Under the pieces are notes generated by a model. The model searched no databases. It worked only from the letters and a program-made list of their open reading frames with translations, and was not told the origin of the DNA. Source: Aerophototrophica crusticola (GTDB lineage: Bacteria; Pseudomonadota; Alphaproteobacteria; Azospirillales; Azospirillaceae). From it: a DNA stretch of 64,000 nucleotides. The DNA is taken from assembly GCA_001939945.1 (NCBI GenBank), contig MOEB01000025.1, forward strand, positions 1 to 64,000, in the 5' to 3' direction. Within the stretch, counting starts at the first letter, position 1; each line of letters begins with the position of its first letter. Positions 52,033 through 61,174 of this stretch are shown one piece after another. The translations under genes and the position numbers were made by a program.

Positions 52033-53652
52033 ATGGGTCTTGCCCTTCGCCGCCTCGCCCTTGCCACCCTGCTCAGCTTCGGGACGGCCACCCTTGCCGC
52101 GGCGGTGCCGCAACCGGCCGCGGCGGAGAAGGTGTTCCGGCGGGGCATCGGGTCGGGGCCGGGGACCATCGACCCGCACAAGGCCGACGTGGTCAGCGAG
52201 GCCATGGTGATCTACGAGTTGTTCGAGGGGCTGATGAGCCTCGACGCCAAGGGGGAGCCGCGCTACGCCCTGGCGGAGCGGCATGAGATGACGGCCGACG
52301 GCCTGACCTACACCTTCACCCTGCGGGCGAACGCCAAATTCTCCGACGGGACGCCGATCACGGCGGAGGACGTGGTCTATTCTTACCGTCGGCTGGCGGA
52401 CCCCAAGACCGCGTCGCCCTACGGCTATTTCACCTGGCCCATCGCCAACGGGCCGGAGGTGAACACGGGCAAGAAGCCGCTGGAGCAGTTGGGCATCGAG
52501 GCGGTGGACCCCCGCACGGTGCGGATCACCCTGTCCCAGCCCGCCGGCTATTTCCTGGGCCAAGTCAGCCACCAAGCAATGTCCGTGGTGCAGAAGGCCA
52601 GCGTGGAGAAGCACGGCCAGGACTGGACCCGTCCGGGCAACCTGGTGGGCACCGGCGCCTATGTGCTGAAGGAGACGGTGCCGCAGAGCTCCTTCACCAT
52701 GACCCGCAACCCGCATTATTACGACGCGGATCAGGTGAAGATCGACAAGGTCATCCTGTACGTGACGGAGAGCACGGACACGGAGTTCAAGCAGTTCCGC
52801 GCCGGAGAGCTGGAGGCCACCTACACCACCCCGCTGCCGCAACTGGGCTGGGTGCGCCAGAACATGCCCGACGCCCTGAAGCCCACCCCCCTGTTCGCCA
52901 CCTTCTACATCGCCTTCAACCTGCAGAACGAGCCCTGGAAGTCCAACCCGAAGCTGCGCCAAGCCATGTCGCTGGTCATCGACCGGGACGTGGTGGCCAA
53001 GAAGGTGATGGACCCGGAGGTGCGGCCGGCGGTGACCTTCGTGCCGCCCAACTCCGTCCCCGGCTATGCCTCCCCCATCCCGGCCTGGGCCAAGCAGACG
53101 CAAGCCGAGCGGGACGCCCAGGCCAGGAAGCTGCTGGCGGAGGCGGGCTACGGCCCCGGCGGCAAGCCCTTGCCGCCGGTGGAGGTGCTGTACACGACGA
53201 ACGAGAACAACCGCCGCATTCTGATCGCCGTGGCGGCCATGTGGAAGCAGAAGCTGGGGATCGAGGCAAACCTAGCCAACCAGGAAGGCCGCGTGGTGGC
53301 CGAAATCGCCCAGAACCGGCAGTTCAAGGACCTGCTTCTGTTCGGCTGGGTCGGGGACTACACCGACCCGAACACCTTCCTGAAGATCATGCGCTCCGAC
53401 GTGGTCTTGCAGAACTACCCGTCCTTCGTCAGCGCCGACTATGACCGGCTGCTGGAGGAAGGCAACGCAAGCCTCGACCCGGCGGCACGCTTCGCCAAGC
53501 TGGCCCAGGCGGAGGCCATCTTCCTGGACTCACATGCCATCATGACCGCCATCCACACGACCCGCTTCAAGCTGGTGTCGTCCAAGGTGAAGGGCTGGGT
53601 CCCCAACCCCCGCGACCACTACCCGACGCGGTACCTGGACATCGCGCCGTAG
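52033..53652 (+). CDS. Oligopeptide-binding protein, copy 3
   Basis: A 539-residue SBP_bac_5 protein, signal peptide about 1-30, mature start KVFRRGIGSGPGTIDPHKADVVSEA. FSDGTPITAEDVVYSYRRLADPKTASPYGYFTWP and GTGAYVLKETVPQSSFTMTRNPHYYDAD are family motifs. It is about as similar to copies 2 and 4 by eye as they are to each other. Its stop codon TAG is formed by the first bases of the next palindromic repeat. Confidence 0.9.
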   Translation: MGLALRRLALATLLSFGTATLAAAVPQPAAAEKVFRRGIGSGPGTIDPHKADVVSEAMVIYELFEGLMSLDAKGEPRYALAERHEMTADGLTYTFTLRANAKFSDGTPITAEDVVYSYRRLADPKTASPYGYFTWPIANGPEVNTGKKPLEQLGIEAVDPRTVRITLSQPAGYFLGQVSHQAMSVVQKASVEKHGQDWTRPGNLVGTGAYVLKETVPQSSFTMTRNPHYYDADQVKIDKVILYVTESTDTEFKQFRAGELEATYTTPLPQLGWVRQNMPDALKPTPLFATFYIAFNLQNEPWKSNPKLRQAMSLVIDRDVVAKKVMDPEVRPAVTFVPPNSVPGYASPIPAWAKQTQAERDAQARKLLAEAGYGPGGKPLPPVEVLYTTNENNRRILIAVAAMWKQKLGIEANLANQEGRVVAEIAQNRQFKDLLLFGWVGDYTDPNTFLKIMRSDVVLQNYPSFVSADYDRLLEEGNASLDPAARFAKLAQAEAIFLDSHAIMTAIHTTRFKLVSSKVKGWVPNPRDHYPTRYLDIAP

Positions 53653-53732
53653 GTCGGATTAGCGAAGCGTAATCCGACGGCTTCGCCGCCGGCGTCGGAT
53701 TACGGAGCCTGGTGGCTCCTAATCCGACCTAC
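53649..53732. repeat. TCGGATTA palindromic repeat between binding-protein genes, copy 2
   Basis: The same two-hairpin plan as 51926-52007, with TAGGTCGGATTA-GCGAAGCG-TAATCCGAC and GTCGGATTACGGAG ... TAATCCGACCTA. It starts inside the stop codon of the upstream gene and ends 14 bases before the next start codon, just ahead of its GGAAG ribosome site. Confidence 0.85.
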
Positions 53733-53746
53733 GAAAGGAAGAAAAG

Positions 53747-55327
53747 ATGCGCATTGCCCTCGCCGCCCTGGTGGCCCTGTCGCTCGCGCTGCCCGCCGGG
53801 GCGGAGGTGGTGTTCCGGCGGGGGATCGGGCCGTCGCCGGACACGCTCGACCCCACCAAGGGGGAGCTGCAACCCTCGGCCCGCATGACCTACGACCTGT
53901 TCGAGGGGCTGTTCAGCCTGGACGGGCAGGGGCAACGCCGCAATGCCATGGCGGAGAGCCATGAGGTCAGCCCCGACGGCCTGACCTATACCTTCAAGCT
54001 GCGGGAGGCCAAGTGGTCGGACGGGACGCCGGTCACGGCGGACGACTTCGTCTTTGGCTGGCGGCGGCTGGCGGACCCCAAGCATGCCAGCCCCTATGGC
54101 TATTACATGTGGCCGGTGCTGAACGGGCAGGCCATCGGCGAGGGCAAGAAGAAGCCGGAGGAGCTGGGCGTGCAGGCGGTGGATGCCCGCACGCTCAAGG
54201 TCACCCTGGCGGAACCCACGGGCTATTTCCTGGCCACCTTGCAGCACCCCTCCACCTTCCCGGTGAACCGCGCCAGCGTGGAGAAGCACGGGGAAGCCTT
54301 TGTGCAGCCGGGCAAGCTGGTGTCCAACGGGCCCTACATGCTGGTGGAGAGCGTGCCCCAGTCGCACCTGAAGGCCGTGAAGAACCCGCATTATTATGAC
54401 GCGGCCAACGTCCAGGTGGACACGGTCATGTCCTATCCCATCGACAACAACGACACGGAGTTCAAGCGCTTCCGCGCCGGGGAACTGGACGCGACGGAGA
54501 CGCTGCCCGTCACCCAGAACGACTTTGCCAAGCAGAACCTGCCGGACGCCTTTACCTCCGGTTCCACCTACTCGACCTATTACCTGTCCTTCAACATGAC
54601 CAACCCGTTCTGGCGGGACAACCCGAAGCTCCGCGCGGCGTTGTACCTGGCCATCGACCGGGACGTGATCGCGACGAAGGTGATGAACGGCAGCGGCCAG
54701 CCCGCCTGGACCTTCACCCCGCCGGGCAAGGTGGGCGGGTACGAGCCGCCCCTGCCGGCCGCCGCCAAGCAGACCCAGGCCGAGCGGGACAAGCTGGCCA
54801 AGCAGTTGCTGGCGGAGGCAGGTTTCGGCCCCGGCGGCAAGCCGCTGCCGCCGGTGGACCTGCTCTATTCCACCAGCGAGAACAACCGCCGGGTCCTGGT
54901 GGCCGTGGCAGCCATGTGGAAGCAGAAGCTGGGGGTGGAGACGCAGCTCAACAACCAGGAATTCCGCGTCGTCGCCAGCATCGGCAACGAGAAGGCCTAC
55001 AAGGACATCATCTTCTACGCCTGGATCGGCGACTATCCGGACCCCTATACCTTCCTGCAACTGCTGCGCGGGGACGTGGGGCAGCAGAACTTCCCCGGCT
55101 ACAAGAGCGCCGAGTACGACCGGCTGACGACGGAGGCCAACCGGCTGACCGACCCGGAGAAGCGCCTGTCCCTGCTGGCCCAGGCGGAGGCGGTGGCCCT
55201 GGCCGACTATCCCGTGGCACCGGTCTTCCACAATGTCCGCCGCCGGCTGGTTAGCCCGGCGGTCAAGGGCTGGACCCCCAACCCGCCCGACTTCAACCTG
55301 CCCCGGTTCCTGACGGTGGGGAAGTAG
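53747..55327 (+). CDS. Oligopeptide-binding protein, copy 4
   Basis: A 526-residue SBP_bac_5 protein with a short signal peptide (MRIALAALVALSLALPAGA) and mature start VVFRRGIGPSPDTLDPTKGELQPSA. WSDGTPVTADDFVFGWRRLADPKHASPYGYYMWP and NGPYMLVESVPQSHLKAVKNPHYYD match the family. It is separated from the next paralogue by a CCCTCTCCC-type palindrome. Confidence 0.9.
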   Translation: MRIALAALVALSLALPAGAEVVFRRGIGPSPDTLDPTKGELQPSARMTYDLFEGLFSLDGQGQRRNAMAESHEVSPDGLTYTFKLREAKWSDGTPVTADDFVFGWRRLADPKHASPYGYYMWPVLNGQAIGEGKKKPEELGVQAVDARTLKVTLAEPTGYFLATLQHPSTFPVNRASVEKHGEAFVQPGKLVSNGPYMLVESVPQSHLKAVKNPHYYDAANVQVDTVMSYPIDNNDTEFKRFRAGELDATETLPVTQNDFAKQNLPDAFTSGSTYSTYYLSFNMTNPFWRDNPKLRAALYLAIDRDVIATKVMNGSGQPAWTFTPPGKVGGYEPPLPAAAKQTQAERDKLAKQLLAEAGFGPGGKPLPPVDLLYSTSENNRRVLVAVAAMWKQKLGVETQLNNQEFRVVASIGNEKAYKDIIFYAWIGDYPDPYTFLQLLRGDVGQQNFPGYKSAEYDRLTTEANRLTDPEKRLSLLAQAEAVALADYPVAPVFHNVRRRLVSPAVKGWTPNPPDFNLPRFLTVGK

Positions 55328-55364
55328 GGGAAGGGCAGGGACAAGGGACTGTGCAATTCCGCCT

Positions 55365-55492
55365 CTCCCCACCGGGGAGAGGGTTGGGGTGAGGGGGACA
55401 AGCATGCCTGCGCGAAGCGCACCGACCCATTCCACGGCCTCCCGGCCGCGCGCGCCCTCACCCGGCCTCTCCCCGGTGGGGAGAGGGGGGAG
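55365..55492. repeat. CCCTCTCCC-type palindrome upstream of copy 5
   Basis: CCTCTCCCCACCGGGGAGAGG followed by TTGGGGTGAGGG, and after about 60 bases CCCTCACCCGGCCTCTCCCC and GGTGGGGAGAGGGGG. The right half ends at the start of copy 5 and seems to provide its ribosome binding site. Confidence 0.75.
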
Positions 55493-55493
55493 G

Positions 55494-57074
55494 TTGCGGC
55501 TCGCCACCCTCTTGCTCGCCGCGACGCTGCTCTCGGCCCTCACCGCCCCCGCCCTGGCGGAGACGGTCCTGAGGCGGGGCAACGGGGCGGAGCCGGAGAC
55601 GTTGGACCCGCATGCGGCCACGGGCCTGCCCGAGGCGATGATCATCTATGATTTGTACGAGGGCCTGGTCAGCCGCGGGCCGGACGGCAAGTACCAGCCG
55701 GCCCTGGCGGAACGGTGGGAGACGGCGGCGGACGGCTTGTCGGTGACCTTCACCCTGCGCGAGGGGGCCAGGTGGTCGGACGGCAGCCCGGTCACGGCGG
55801 ACGACGTGGTGTTCAGCTTCCGCCGGCTGGTGGACCCCGCCAGCGGCAGCCGCAACGGCCATTTCCTCTGGCCCGTGAAGAACGCCAAGCCGGTGACGGA
55901 GGGCAAGGCGGCGCCGGACACGCTGGGCGTGGCGGCCACGGGCCCGCGGACGGTGGTCTTCACGCTGGAGCAGCCGACGCCCTATCTGGTTTCCCTGCTC
56001 AGCTACCCGTTCCTGGTGGTGCTGCCCCAGGGGCCCGTGCAGGCGAAGGGCAAGGAGTTCTTCAGGGCGGGGGCGCTGGTGTCCAGCGGCGGCTACATGC
56101 TGGCGGAGCAGGTGCCGCAGGGGCATGTGAAGCTGGTCCGCAACCCGAACCACCGGGACGCGGCGAAAACCGCCATCGACACGGTCTATTTCTATCCCAC
56201 GGAGAACCAGGACACGGAGCTGAAGCGCTTCCGGGCGGGGGAGCTGGACACCACCAACACCCTGCCGCCCGCCCAGGTCCAGTGGGCGCGGGAGAACCTG
56301 AAGGACAGCTTCCGCCTGGCCCCGCAGCTCGGCAGCTACTACTACGCCCCCAACCTGACCAAGGAACCCTGGAAGTCCAACGCCAAGCTGCGCCAGGCCC
56401 TGTCCATGGCCGTGGACCGGGAGGTGTTGGTGGACAGGATCACCCAAGGCGGGGAGCAGGCGCTGTACTCCTACGTGCCCGCCACGGTCAGCGGCTACAC
56501 CGCGCCCAAGCCCGCCTGGACCGGCTGGCCGCGGGAGAAGCGGCTGGCGGAGGCGAAGCGGTTGCTGGCGGAGGCCGGCTATTCCGGCGGGCAGGGGCTG
56601 ACCCTGGACCTGCTGTACAACACGGCGGAGAACCACCGCCGCATCGCCGTGGCCCTGGCCAGCATGTGGCAGCAGGGCCTGGGCATCCGGGCCACGGTGA
56701 CGAACCAGGAATGGAAGGTCTTCCTGGACAGCCGCCGCACCAAATCCTACCCCGGGCTGGTGCGGGGCGGGCTGATCGGCGCCTATGACGACCCCAACGC
56801 CTTCCTGGAGTTCATGCGGACGGAAGTGGGGCCGGAGAACATCCCCGGCTACACCAACCCGGCCTATGACGAACTGCTGCACCGGGCGACGCTGGAAAAG
56901 GACCCCGCCGCAAGGCTCGCCCTGCTGGCCCAGGCAGAGAAGCTGCTGCTGGACGAGGCGGGGATCATCCCCCTCTACACCTACGCCCGTGCCCGGCTGG
57001 TCAGCCCGCGGGTGAAGGGCTGGGTCCCCAACCCGGTGGACGCCAACGCCAGCCGGTTCCTGTCGGTGGAGTGA
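55494..57074 (+). CDS. Oligopeptide-binding protein, copy 5
   Basis: A 526-residue SBP_bac_5 protein if TTG 55494 is the start. That gives a normal signal peptide (MRLATLLLAATLLSALTAPALA) and the same length as copy 4. The in-frame ATGs at 55389 and 55404 would add a basic stretch encoded by the palindromic repeat. Mature start is TVLRRGNGAEPETLDPHAATGLPEA. WSDGSPVTADDVVFSFRRLVDPASGS and SGGYMLAEQVPQGHVKLVRNPNHRD follow. It is the most diverged of the tandem set. Confidence 0.85.
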   Translation: MRLATLLLAATLLSALTAPALAETVLRRGNGAEPETLDPHAATGLPEAMIIYDLYEGLVSRGPDGKYQPALAERWETAADGLSVTFTLREGARWSDGSPVTADDVVFSFRRLVDPASGSRNGHFLWPVKNAKPVTEGKAAPDTLGVAATGPRTVVFTLEQPTPYLVSLLSYPFLVVLPQGPVQAKGKEFFRAGALVSSGGYMLAEQVPQGHVKLVRNPNHRDAAKTAIDTVYFYPTENQDTELKRFRAGELDTTNTLPPAQVQWARENLKDSFRLAPQLGSYYYAPNLTKEPWKSNAKLRQALSMAVDREVLVDRITQGGEQALYSYVPATVSGYTAPKPAWTGWPREKRLAEAKRLLAEAGYSGGQGLTLDLLYNTAENHRRIAVALASMWQQGLGIRATVTNQEWKVFLDSRRTKSYPGLVRGGLIGAYDDPNAFLEFMRTEVGPENIPGYTNPAYDELLHRATLEKDPAARLALLAQAEKLLLDEAGIIPLYTYARARLVSPRVKGWVPNPVDANASRFLSVE

Positions 57075-57375
57075 AAAGGGAGTTCACCACGAAGACACGA
57101 AGGGCACGAAGAAGGGTGATGCCAGGGCGTGCCGGGCTGAAAAACTTGGACATTCAAGGACACGCACAAACGCACACACGAACATTCACAATAAAAACCG
57201 CAATGGATAAATGCCTGCGGCGCAGCCAGAATTCTAGTTTGGTGTATGTTCGTGAGTGTATTGTGCGTGTTCGTGAATGTTTATTGGAAATCGGCAAGAG
57301 AAGCAGACCCTCAGGCAGAGCGGCACTGGCCTTCGTGCCCTTCGTGTCTTCGTGGTGAAAACCCCACAAACCCCG
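57075..57375. repeat. Nested inverted repeats filling a 301-base gap
   Basis: The outer pair is TTCACCACGAAGACACGAAG plus nine bases at 57083-57111, and its exact 29-base inverse at 57331-57359. Inside, 57147-57295 is a second fold-back with arms of ACACGCAC-like units and the centre ATGCCTGCGGCGCAGCCAG, shared with the element at 31211-31353. It lies between convergent genes. Confidence 0.8.
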
Positions 57376-58743
57376 TTACCGCGCCGGGCTCAGGCCGATG
57401 GCGCCCACCAGCTTGGCCTCGTTCAGGTCGGCGCCGGTCAGGACGGCGCCGGTGCATCGGGCATCGGTCAGGTCGGCGCCCACCAGCTTGGCGTCGTTCA
57501 GGCGGGTCTCATGCAGGTCGGCACCCACGAGGGTGGCCTGGTTCAGGATGGCGCGGCGCAGGTCGGCCCTGGACAGGTCGGCCCCGTCCAGCCGGGCCCG
57601 TTGCAGGTTCGCGCTCCACAGCCGGCCGCTGCCGGACTGGATCTGGACCGGGCCCACCAGGGCGCCGGACAGCTTGGCCCGGGACAGGGTCGCCCGCTCC
57701 ATCGCCGCACCCCGCAGGTCCGCCCCCGTGAGGTCGGCGTCGCGCAGGTCGGCCAGGGACAGGTCGGCCATGGCGAAGAAGGCGCCGGCCAGCTTCGCCC
57801 CCTTCAGCACGGTGCAGTGGAGCAGGGCGGCGGACAGGTTGGCCCCGGTCAGGTCCTGGCCCGACAGGTCCAGCCCCGACAGGTCGGCGCGGATGCCCTT
57901 CTTGCCGTGGCTGTCCACCCAGGTGGCGTGCTCCGCCAGGACGGTGGGCACGTCCAGTCCCGATTCGCCCACGCTGCGGGCCAGGATGGCCCCGGTCAGG
58001 TTGGCGGAGCGTCGGGTCTGCTCATCCATGATGACGCCTACCAGGTCCGCGTTGGCGAACTTGGTGGCGTTCAGCTCCGCCCCCGTCAGGTTGGCGCCGT
58101 TCAGCTTGGCCCCGGACAGGTTGGCGTCCCGCAGGTCGGCGCCTTGCAGGTCGCAGCCGGTCAGGTTGGAGTTGGTCAGGTTGGCGCCGATGAACTTGGC
58201 GCCGCGCAGGATGGCGTCCGTCAGGTCCGTCTGCATGACGAAGGCGTTGGACAGCTTGGCCCGCGACAGGTCGGCGGCGCGGATGGTTGCCACCGACATC
58301 TCCGTATGCACGTCGATGGCCTCGAACTCATGCAAGGCCACCTCACCGTTCTTGCGGACATGCATGATGGTGCCGTCGCGCAGGTCGCTGTCGGACATCA
58401 CGGCTTCCGACAGGATGGCCCCGCGCAGGCAGGCGCCGCGCAGGTCGGCCCGACGCAGGTCCGACCGTTCCAGGTTGGCCAGCCGCAGGTCGGCGGCATA
58501 GAGGTTGGCGCCGGTGAGCTGGGCCCCCGTCAGCCTTGTGCCGAACAGCTTGGCCCCGGACAGGTCCGCGTCCGTCAGGTCATAGCCGGCCAGGTCCATG
58601 TGCGACAGGTCACGCATCTTCAGGCTGGCGCGCACGCCGCCATTCTGCCGCCGCAGGAAGGCCAGGTGCTTGGTGAGGACAAGCTGCAACTCGGCCGCGG
58701 TCACCCGCGTCCGATCCGGATCCCGTCCCAGACTGCCAGCCAT
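57376..58743 (-). CDS. Pentapeptide-repeat protein, two arrays (paralogue of 23032-24321)
   Basis: A 455-residue protein. After LQLVLTKHLAFLRRQ, A(D/N)LxxA repeats run from about residue 45 to 250 with a break near 125-150 (RDGTIMHVRKNGEVALHEFE). The linker LAEHATWVDSHGKKGIRADLSGLDLSGQDL matches the linker of the first paralogue, and a second array completes the protein. Square beta-helix arrays may act as scaffolds or DNA mimics. No function is assigned. The start at 58743 lies in the 355-base gap shared with ffh. Confidence 0.88.
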   Translation of the reverse strand: MAGSLGRDPDRTRVTAAELQLVLTKHLAFLRRQNGGVRASLKMRDLSHMDLAGYDLTDADLSGAKLFGTRLTGAQLTGANLYAADLRLANLERSDLRRADLRGACLRGAILSEAVMSDSDLRDGTIMHVRKNGEVALHEFEAIDVHTEMSVATIRAADLSRAKLSNAFVMQTDLTDAILRGAKFIGANLTNSNLTGCDLQGADLRDANLSGAKLNGANLTGAELNATKFANADLVGVIMDEQTRRSANLTGAILARSVGESGLDVPTVLAEHATWVDSHGKKGIRADLSGLDLSGQDLTGANLSAALLHCTVLKGAKLAGAFFAMADLSLADLRDADLTGADLRGAAMERATLSRAKLSGALVGPVQIQSGSGRLWSANLQRARLDGADLSRADLRRAILNQATLVGADLHETRLNDAKLVGADLTDARCTGAVLTGADLNEAKLVGAIGLSPAR

Positions 58744-59098
58744 CCCTTACGACCCCCCACGGGCGTTCCGTGATGCCCCGCCCTGAATGGGCGCACACGG
58801 AAGTGGTATAACACGTTCCCGGCAAAGTGAGGAAATTTTCATGTGAATGCGTTAATAATGTCTCCCATCGGGCGGGGACAGGCTGTGCGTCCCGGCTTTT
58901 GTTGACTCTTACGCCCGCGGGCATTATTTACGCCCAACCCCAGACCTGGGCACGGGTCACGCGCCACGGCGCGCCGCCAGTCCGCGAGTTTCGCGCACTG
59001 GCGCTTTCGTGCTTGGGCAGCTTTTGCGTCTGGGGTTCCCGGCGGGGGTCGTGGCAGGATGCCGGGACCATTGGCGGGCCTGATCGGGAAGGGTGCGG
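58744..59098. other. Gap between the divergent pentapeptide and ffh genes (355 bases)
   Basis: GTGGTATAACACG at 58803-58815 and the AT-rich GTTAATAATG near 58850 are the only promoter-like spots. A 4.5S/SRP RNA, which would be a natural neighbour of ffh, was looked for and not seen. Confidence 0.35.
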
Positions 59099-60457
59099 AT
59101 GTTCGAGGGACTGACGGGACGGCTTGGCGACATCTTCGACCGCCTGCGCAAGCGCGGGGCGCTGTCGGAGGATGACGTCAACGCGGCACTGCGCGAGGTG
59201 CGCGTGGCCCTGCTGGAGGCCGACGTCGCCCTGCCCGCGGTGAAGGCCTTCGTCAACGGCGTGAAGGAGCGGGCGGTCGGGCAGGAGGTGCTGCGCGGCA
59301 TCAACCCCGGCCAGCAGGTCATCAAGATCGTCCATGACCACTTGGTGGAGCTGCTGGGCAGCGCCAGCGAGGAGATCAACCTTAACGCCAACCCGCCGGT
59401 GCCGGTGCTGATGCTGGGCTTGCAGGGCTCGGGCAAGACCACCACCTCCGCCAAGATCGCCCTTCGCCTGAAGAACCGGGAGAAGAAGAAGGTCCTGATG
59501 GCGTCGCTGGACACGCGGCGCCCGGCGGCCCAGGAGCAGTTGAAGGTGCTGGGGGAGCAGGTGGGCGTGGCCACCCTGCCCATCGTCCCCGGCCAGACGC
59601 CCGTGCAGATCGCCCGCCGTGCCCTGGAGGAGGGGCGCCTGGGCGGCTTTGACGTGGTCATGCTGGACACGGCCGGCCGCCTTGCCATCGACGATGAGCT
59701 GATGCGCGAGGTGGTGGAGATCCGCGACGCCACCAAGCCGGTGGAAAGCCTGCTGGTGGTGGACGCCATGACCGGCCAGGACGCGGTCACCGTCGCCACC
59801 AACTTCAACGAGCGGGTGGGCATCACCGGCATCGTGATGACCCGCATCGACGGCGACGCCCGCGGCGGTGCCGCCCTGTCCATGCGCCATGTCACCGGCA
59901 AGCCGATCAAGCTGCTGGGCGTGGGCGAGAAGGTGGACGCGCTGGAGGCCTTCCACCCCGACCGCATCGCCGGCCGCATCCTGGGCATGGGCGACGTGGT
60001 CAGCCTGGTGGAAAAGGCGGCCGAGACCATCGACCGGGAAGAGGCGGAGAAGCTCGCCAAGAAGCTGGAGAAGGGCGGCTTCGACCTGGACGACATGCTG
60101 TCCCAGCTCCGCCAGATCCGGAAGATGGGCGGCATGGGCGGGATGATGGGCCTGCTGCCCGGCATCGGCAAGATCAAGGACCAGCTGAAGAACGCCAACA
60201 TCGACGAGGGCATCCTGAAGAAGCAGGAAGCCATCATCCTGTCGATGACCAAGAAGGAGCGGCGGAACCCGCAGGTGCTGAACGCCAGCCGCCGGCGCCG
60301 CATCGCTCTGGGCAGCGGCACCACCGTGGCCGACGTGAACCGCCTGGTGAAGCAGCACCAGGACATGGCCGAGATGATGAAGAAGATGAAGAAGCTGGGC
60401 CAGAAGGGCCTGATGCGGCAGGGCCTGGGCGCCCTGCTGCCCAAGGGCTTCCGCTGA
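59099..60457 (+). CDS. ffh: Signal recognition particle protein Ffh
   Basis: A 452-residue GTPase that binds 4.5S RNA and signal sequences and delivers ribosomes to FtsY. The N domain is followed by the G domain: GLQGSGKTT near 108-116, DTAGRLAIDDELM near 190, TRIDGDARGGAAL near 247. The Met-rich M domain (MGGMGGMMGLLPGIGKIKDQL and the end MMKKMKKLGQKGLMRQGLG) is intact. ATG 59099 has GGAAGGG upstream. GTG 59093 is two codons ahead. It opens the cluster that continues to rplS. Confidence 0.96.
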   Translation: MFEGLTGRLGDIFDRLRKRGALSEDDVNAALREVRVALLEADVALPAVKAFVNGVKERAVGQEVLRGINPGQQVIKIVHDHLVELLGSASEEINLNANPPVPVLMLGLQGSGKTTTSAKIALRLKNREKKKVLMASLDTRRPAAQEQLKVLGEQVGVATLPIVPGQTPVQIARRALEEGRLGGFDVVMLDTAGRLAIDDELMREVVEIRDATKPVESLLVVDAMTGQDAVTVATNFNERVGITGIVMTRIDGDARGGAALSMRHVTGKPIKLLGVGEKVDALEAFHPDRIAGRILGMGDVVSLVEKAAETIDREEAEKLAKKLEKGGFDLDDMLSQLRQIRKMGGMGGMMGLLPGIGKIKDQLKNANIDEGILKKQEAIILSMTKKERRNPQVLNASRRRRIALGSGTTVADVNRLVKQHQDMAEMMKKMKKLGQKGLMRQGLGALLPKGFR

Positions 60458-60464
60458 GCTTCCC

Positions 60465-61049
60465 ATGACCGACGCCGCCGCCATCCCCGCCCAGGCCCAG
60501 ACGCCCCCGCCGCCCACCACCCTGGTGACGGCGCGGCTGGTGCTGCGGCCGTTGCAGGTGGAGGACGCGGAGGACCTGTTCCCGGTGTTCAACGACCCGG
60601 AGAGCATGCGCTATTGGTCCCACCTGCCGCACAAGGACGTGGCGGAGACCCGGGCCAAGCTGGAGCGGGTGGTGGAGGAGGACGGCACCAGCCGTACCTG
60701 GGCCGTGACCCGCGACGGCGGCCGCTGCCAGGGCTGGGTCAGCCTGTTCGGCGCCCAGGACCGGCTGGTCTGGCTGGGCTACATCCTGCTGCCGGAGACC
60801 CGCGGCCAGGGGCTGGCGACGGAAGCGGTCCATGCCGCCCTGGACTTCGCCTTCGGCCCCTGGGACATGCACCGGGTGGAGGCCAACCTGGACCCGCGCA
60901 ACGCGCGGTCAGAACGGCTGCTGAAGCGGCTGGGCTTCACCCGCGAGGGCGTCCGGCGGGAGGATTTCCTGCTGGGCGGCCGCTATTACGACACCCTGAT
61001 CTACGGGCTGCTGGCCGCCGAATGGCGGTCCGCCCGGGCGGCGGCGTGA
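60465..61049 (+). CDS. RimJ/RimL-type GNAT acetyltransferase
   Basis: A 194-residue acetyltransferase. A Pro-rich leader is followed by LVTARLVLRPLQVEDAEDLFPVFNDPESMRYW, then the acetyl-CoA site LPETRGQGLATEAVHAALDFAF near 105-126, and DPRNARSERLLKRLGFTREGVRREDFLLGG. This group acetylates protein N-termini or small amines. It starts seven bases after ffh, inside an otherwise ribosomal cluster, so a ribosomal-protein target would be natural but is inference. Confidence 0.85.
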   Translation: MTDAAAIPAQAQTPPPPTTLVTARLVLRPLQVEDAEDLFPVFNDPESMRYWSHLPHKDVAETRAKLERVVEEDGTSRTWAVTRDGGRCQGWVSLFGAQDRLVWLGYILLPETRGQGLATEAVHAALDFAFGPWDMHRVEANLDPRNARSERLLKRLGFTREGVRREDFLLGGRYYDTLIYGLLAAEWRSARAAA

Positions 61050-61174
61050 GGGCCATGATGACCCGACGCCCCGCCACGACCCCACACCGCCTGCGCGCCC
61101 GACCCGGACGGGCGCGTGTTCCCGGCGGCCTGTCCCTGTCCGGTCTTCAGTCAATCCAAGGAAAGTAAGAGACC

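Noticed and set aside
53729-55645. Long leftward open frame opposite binding-protein copy 4
   Set aside because: Antisense shadow of a clear SBP_bac_5 gene, with no domain of its own.
58744-59098. SRP RNA upstream of ffh
   Set aside because: No GGAA-tetraloop hairpin with the conserved SRP internal loop was found.
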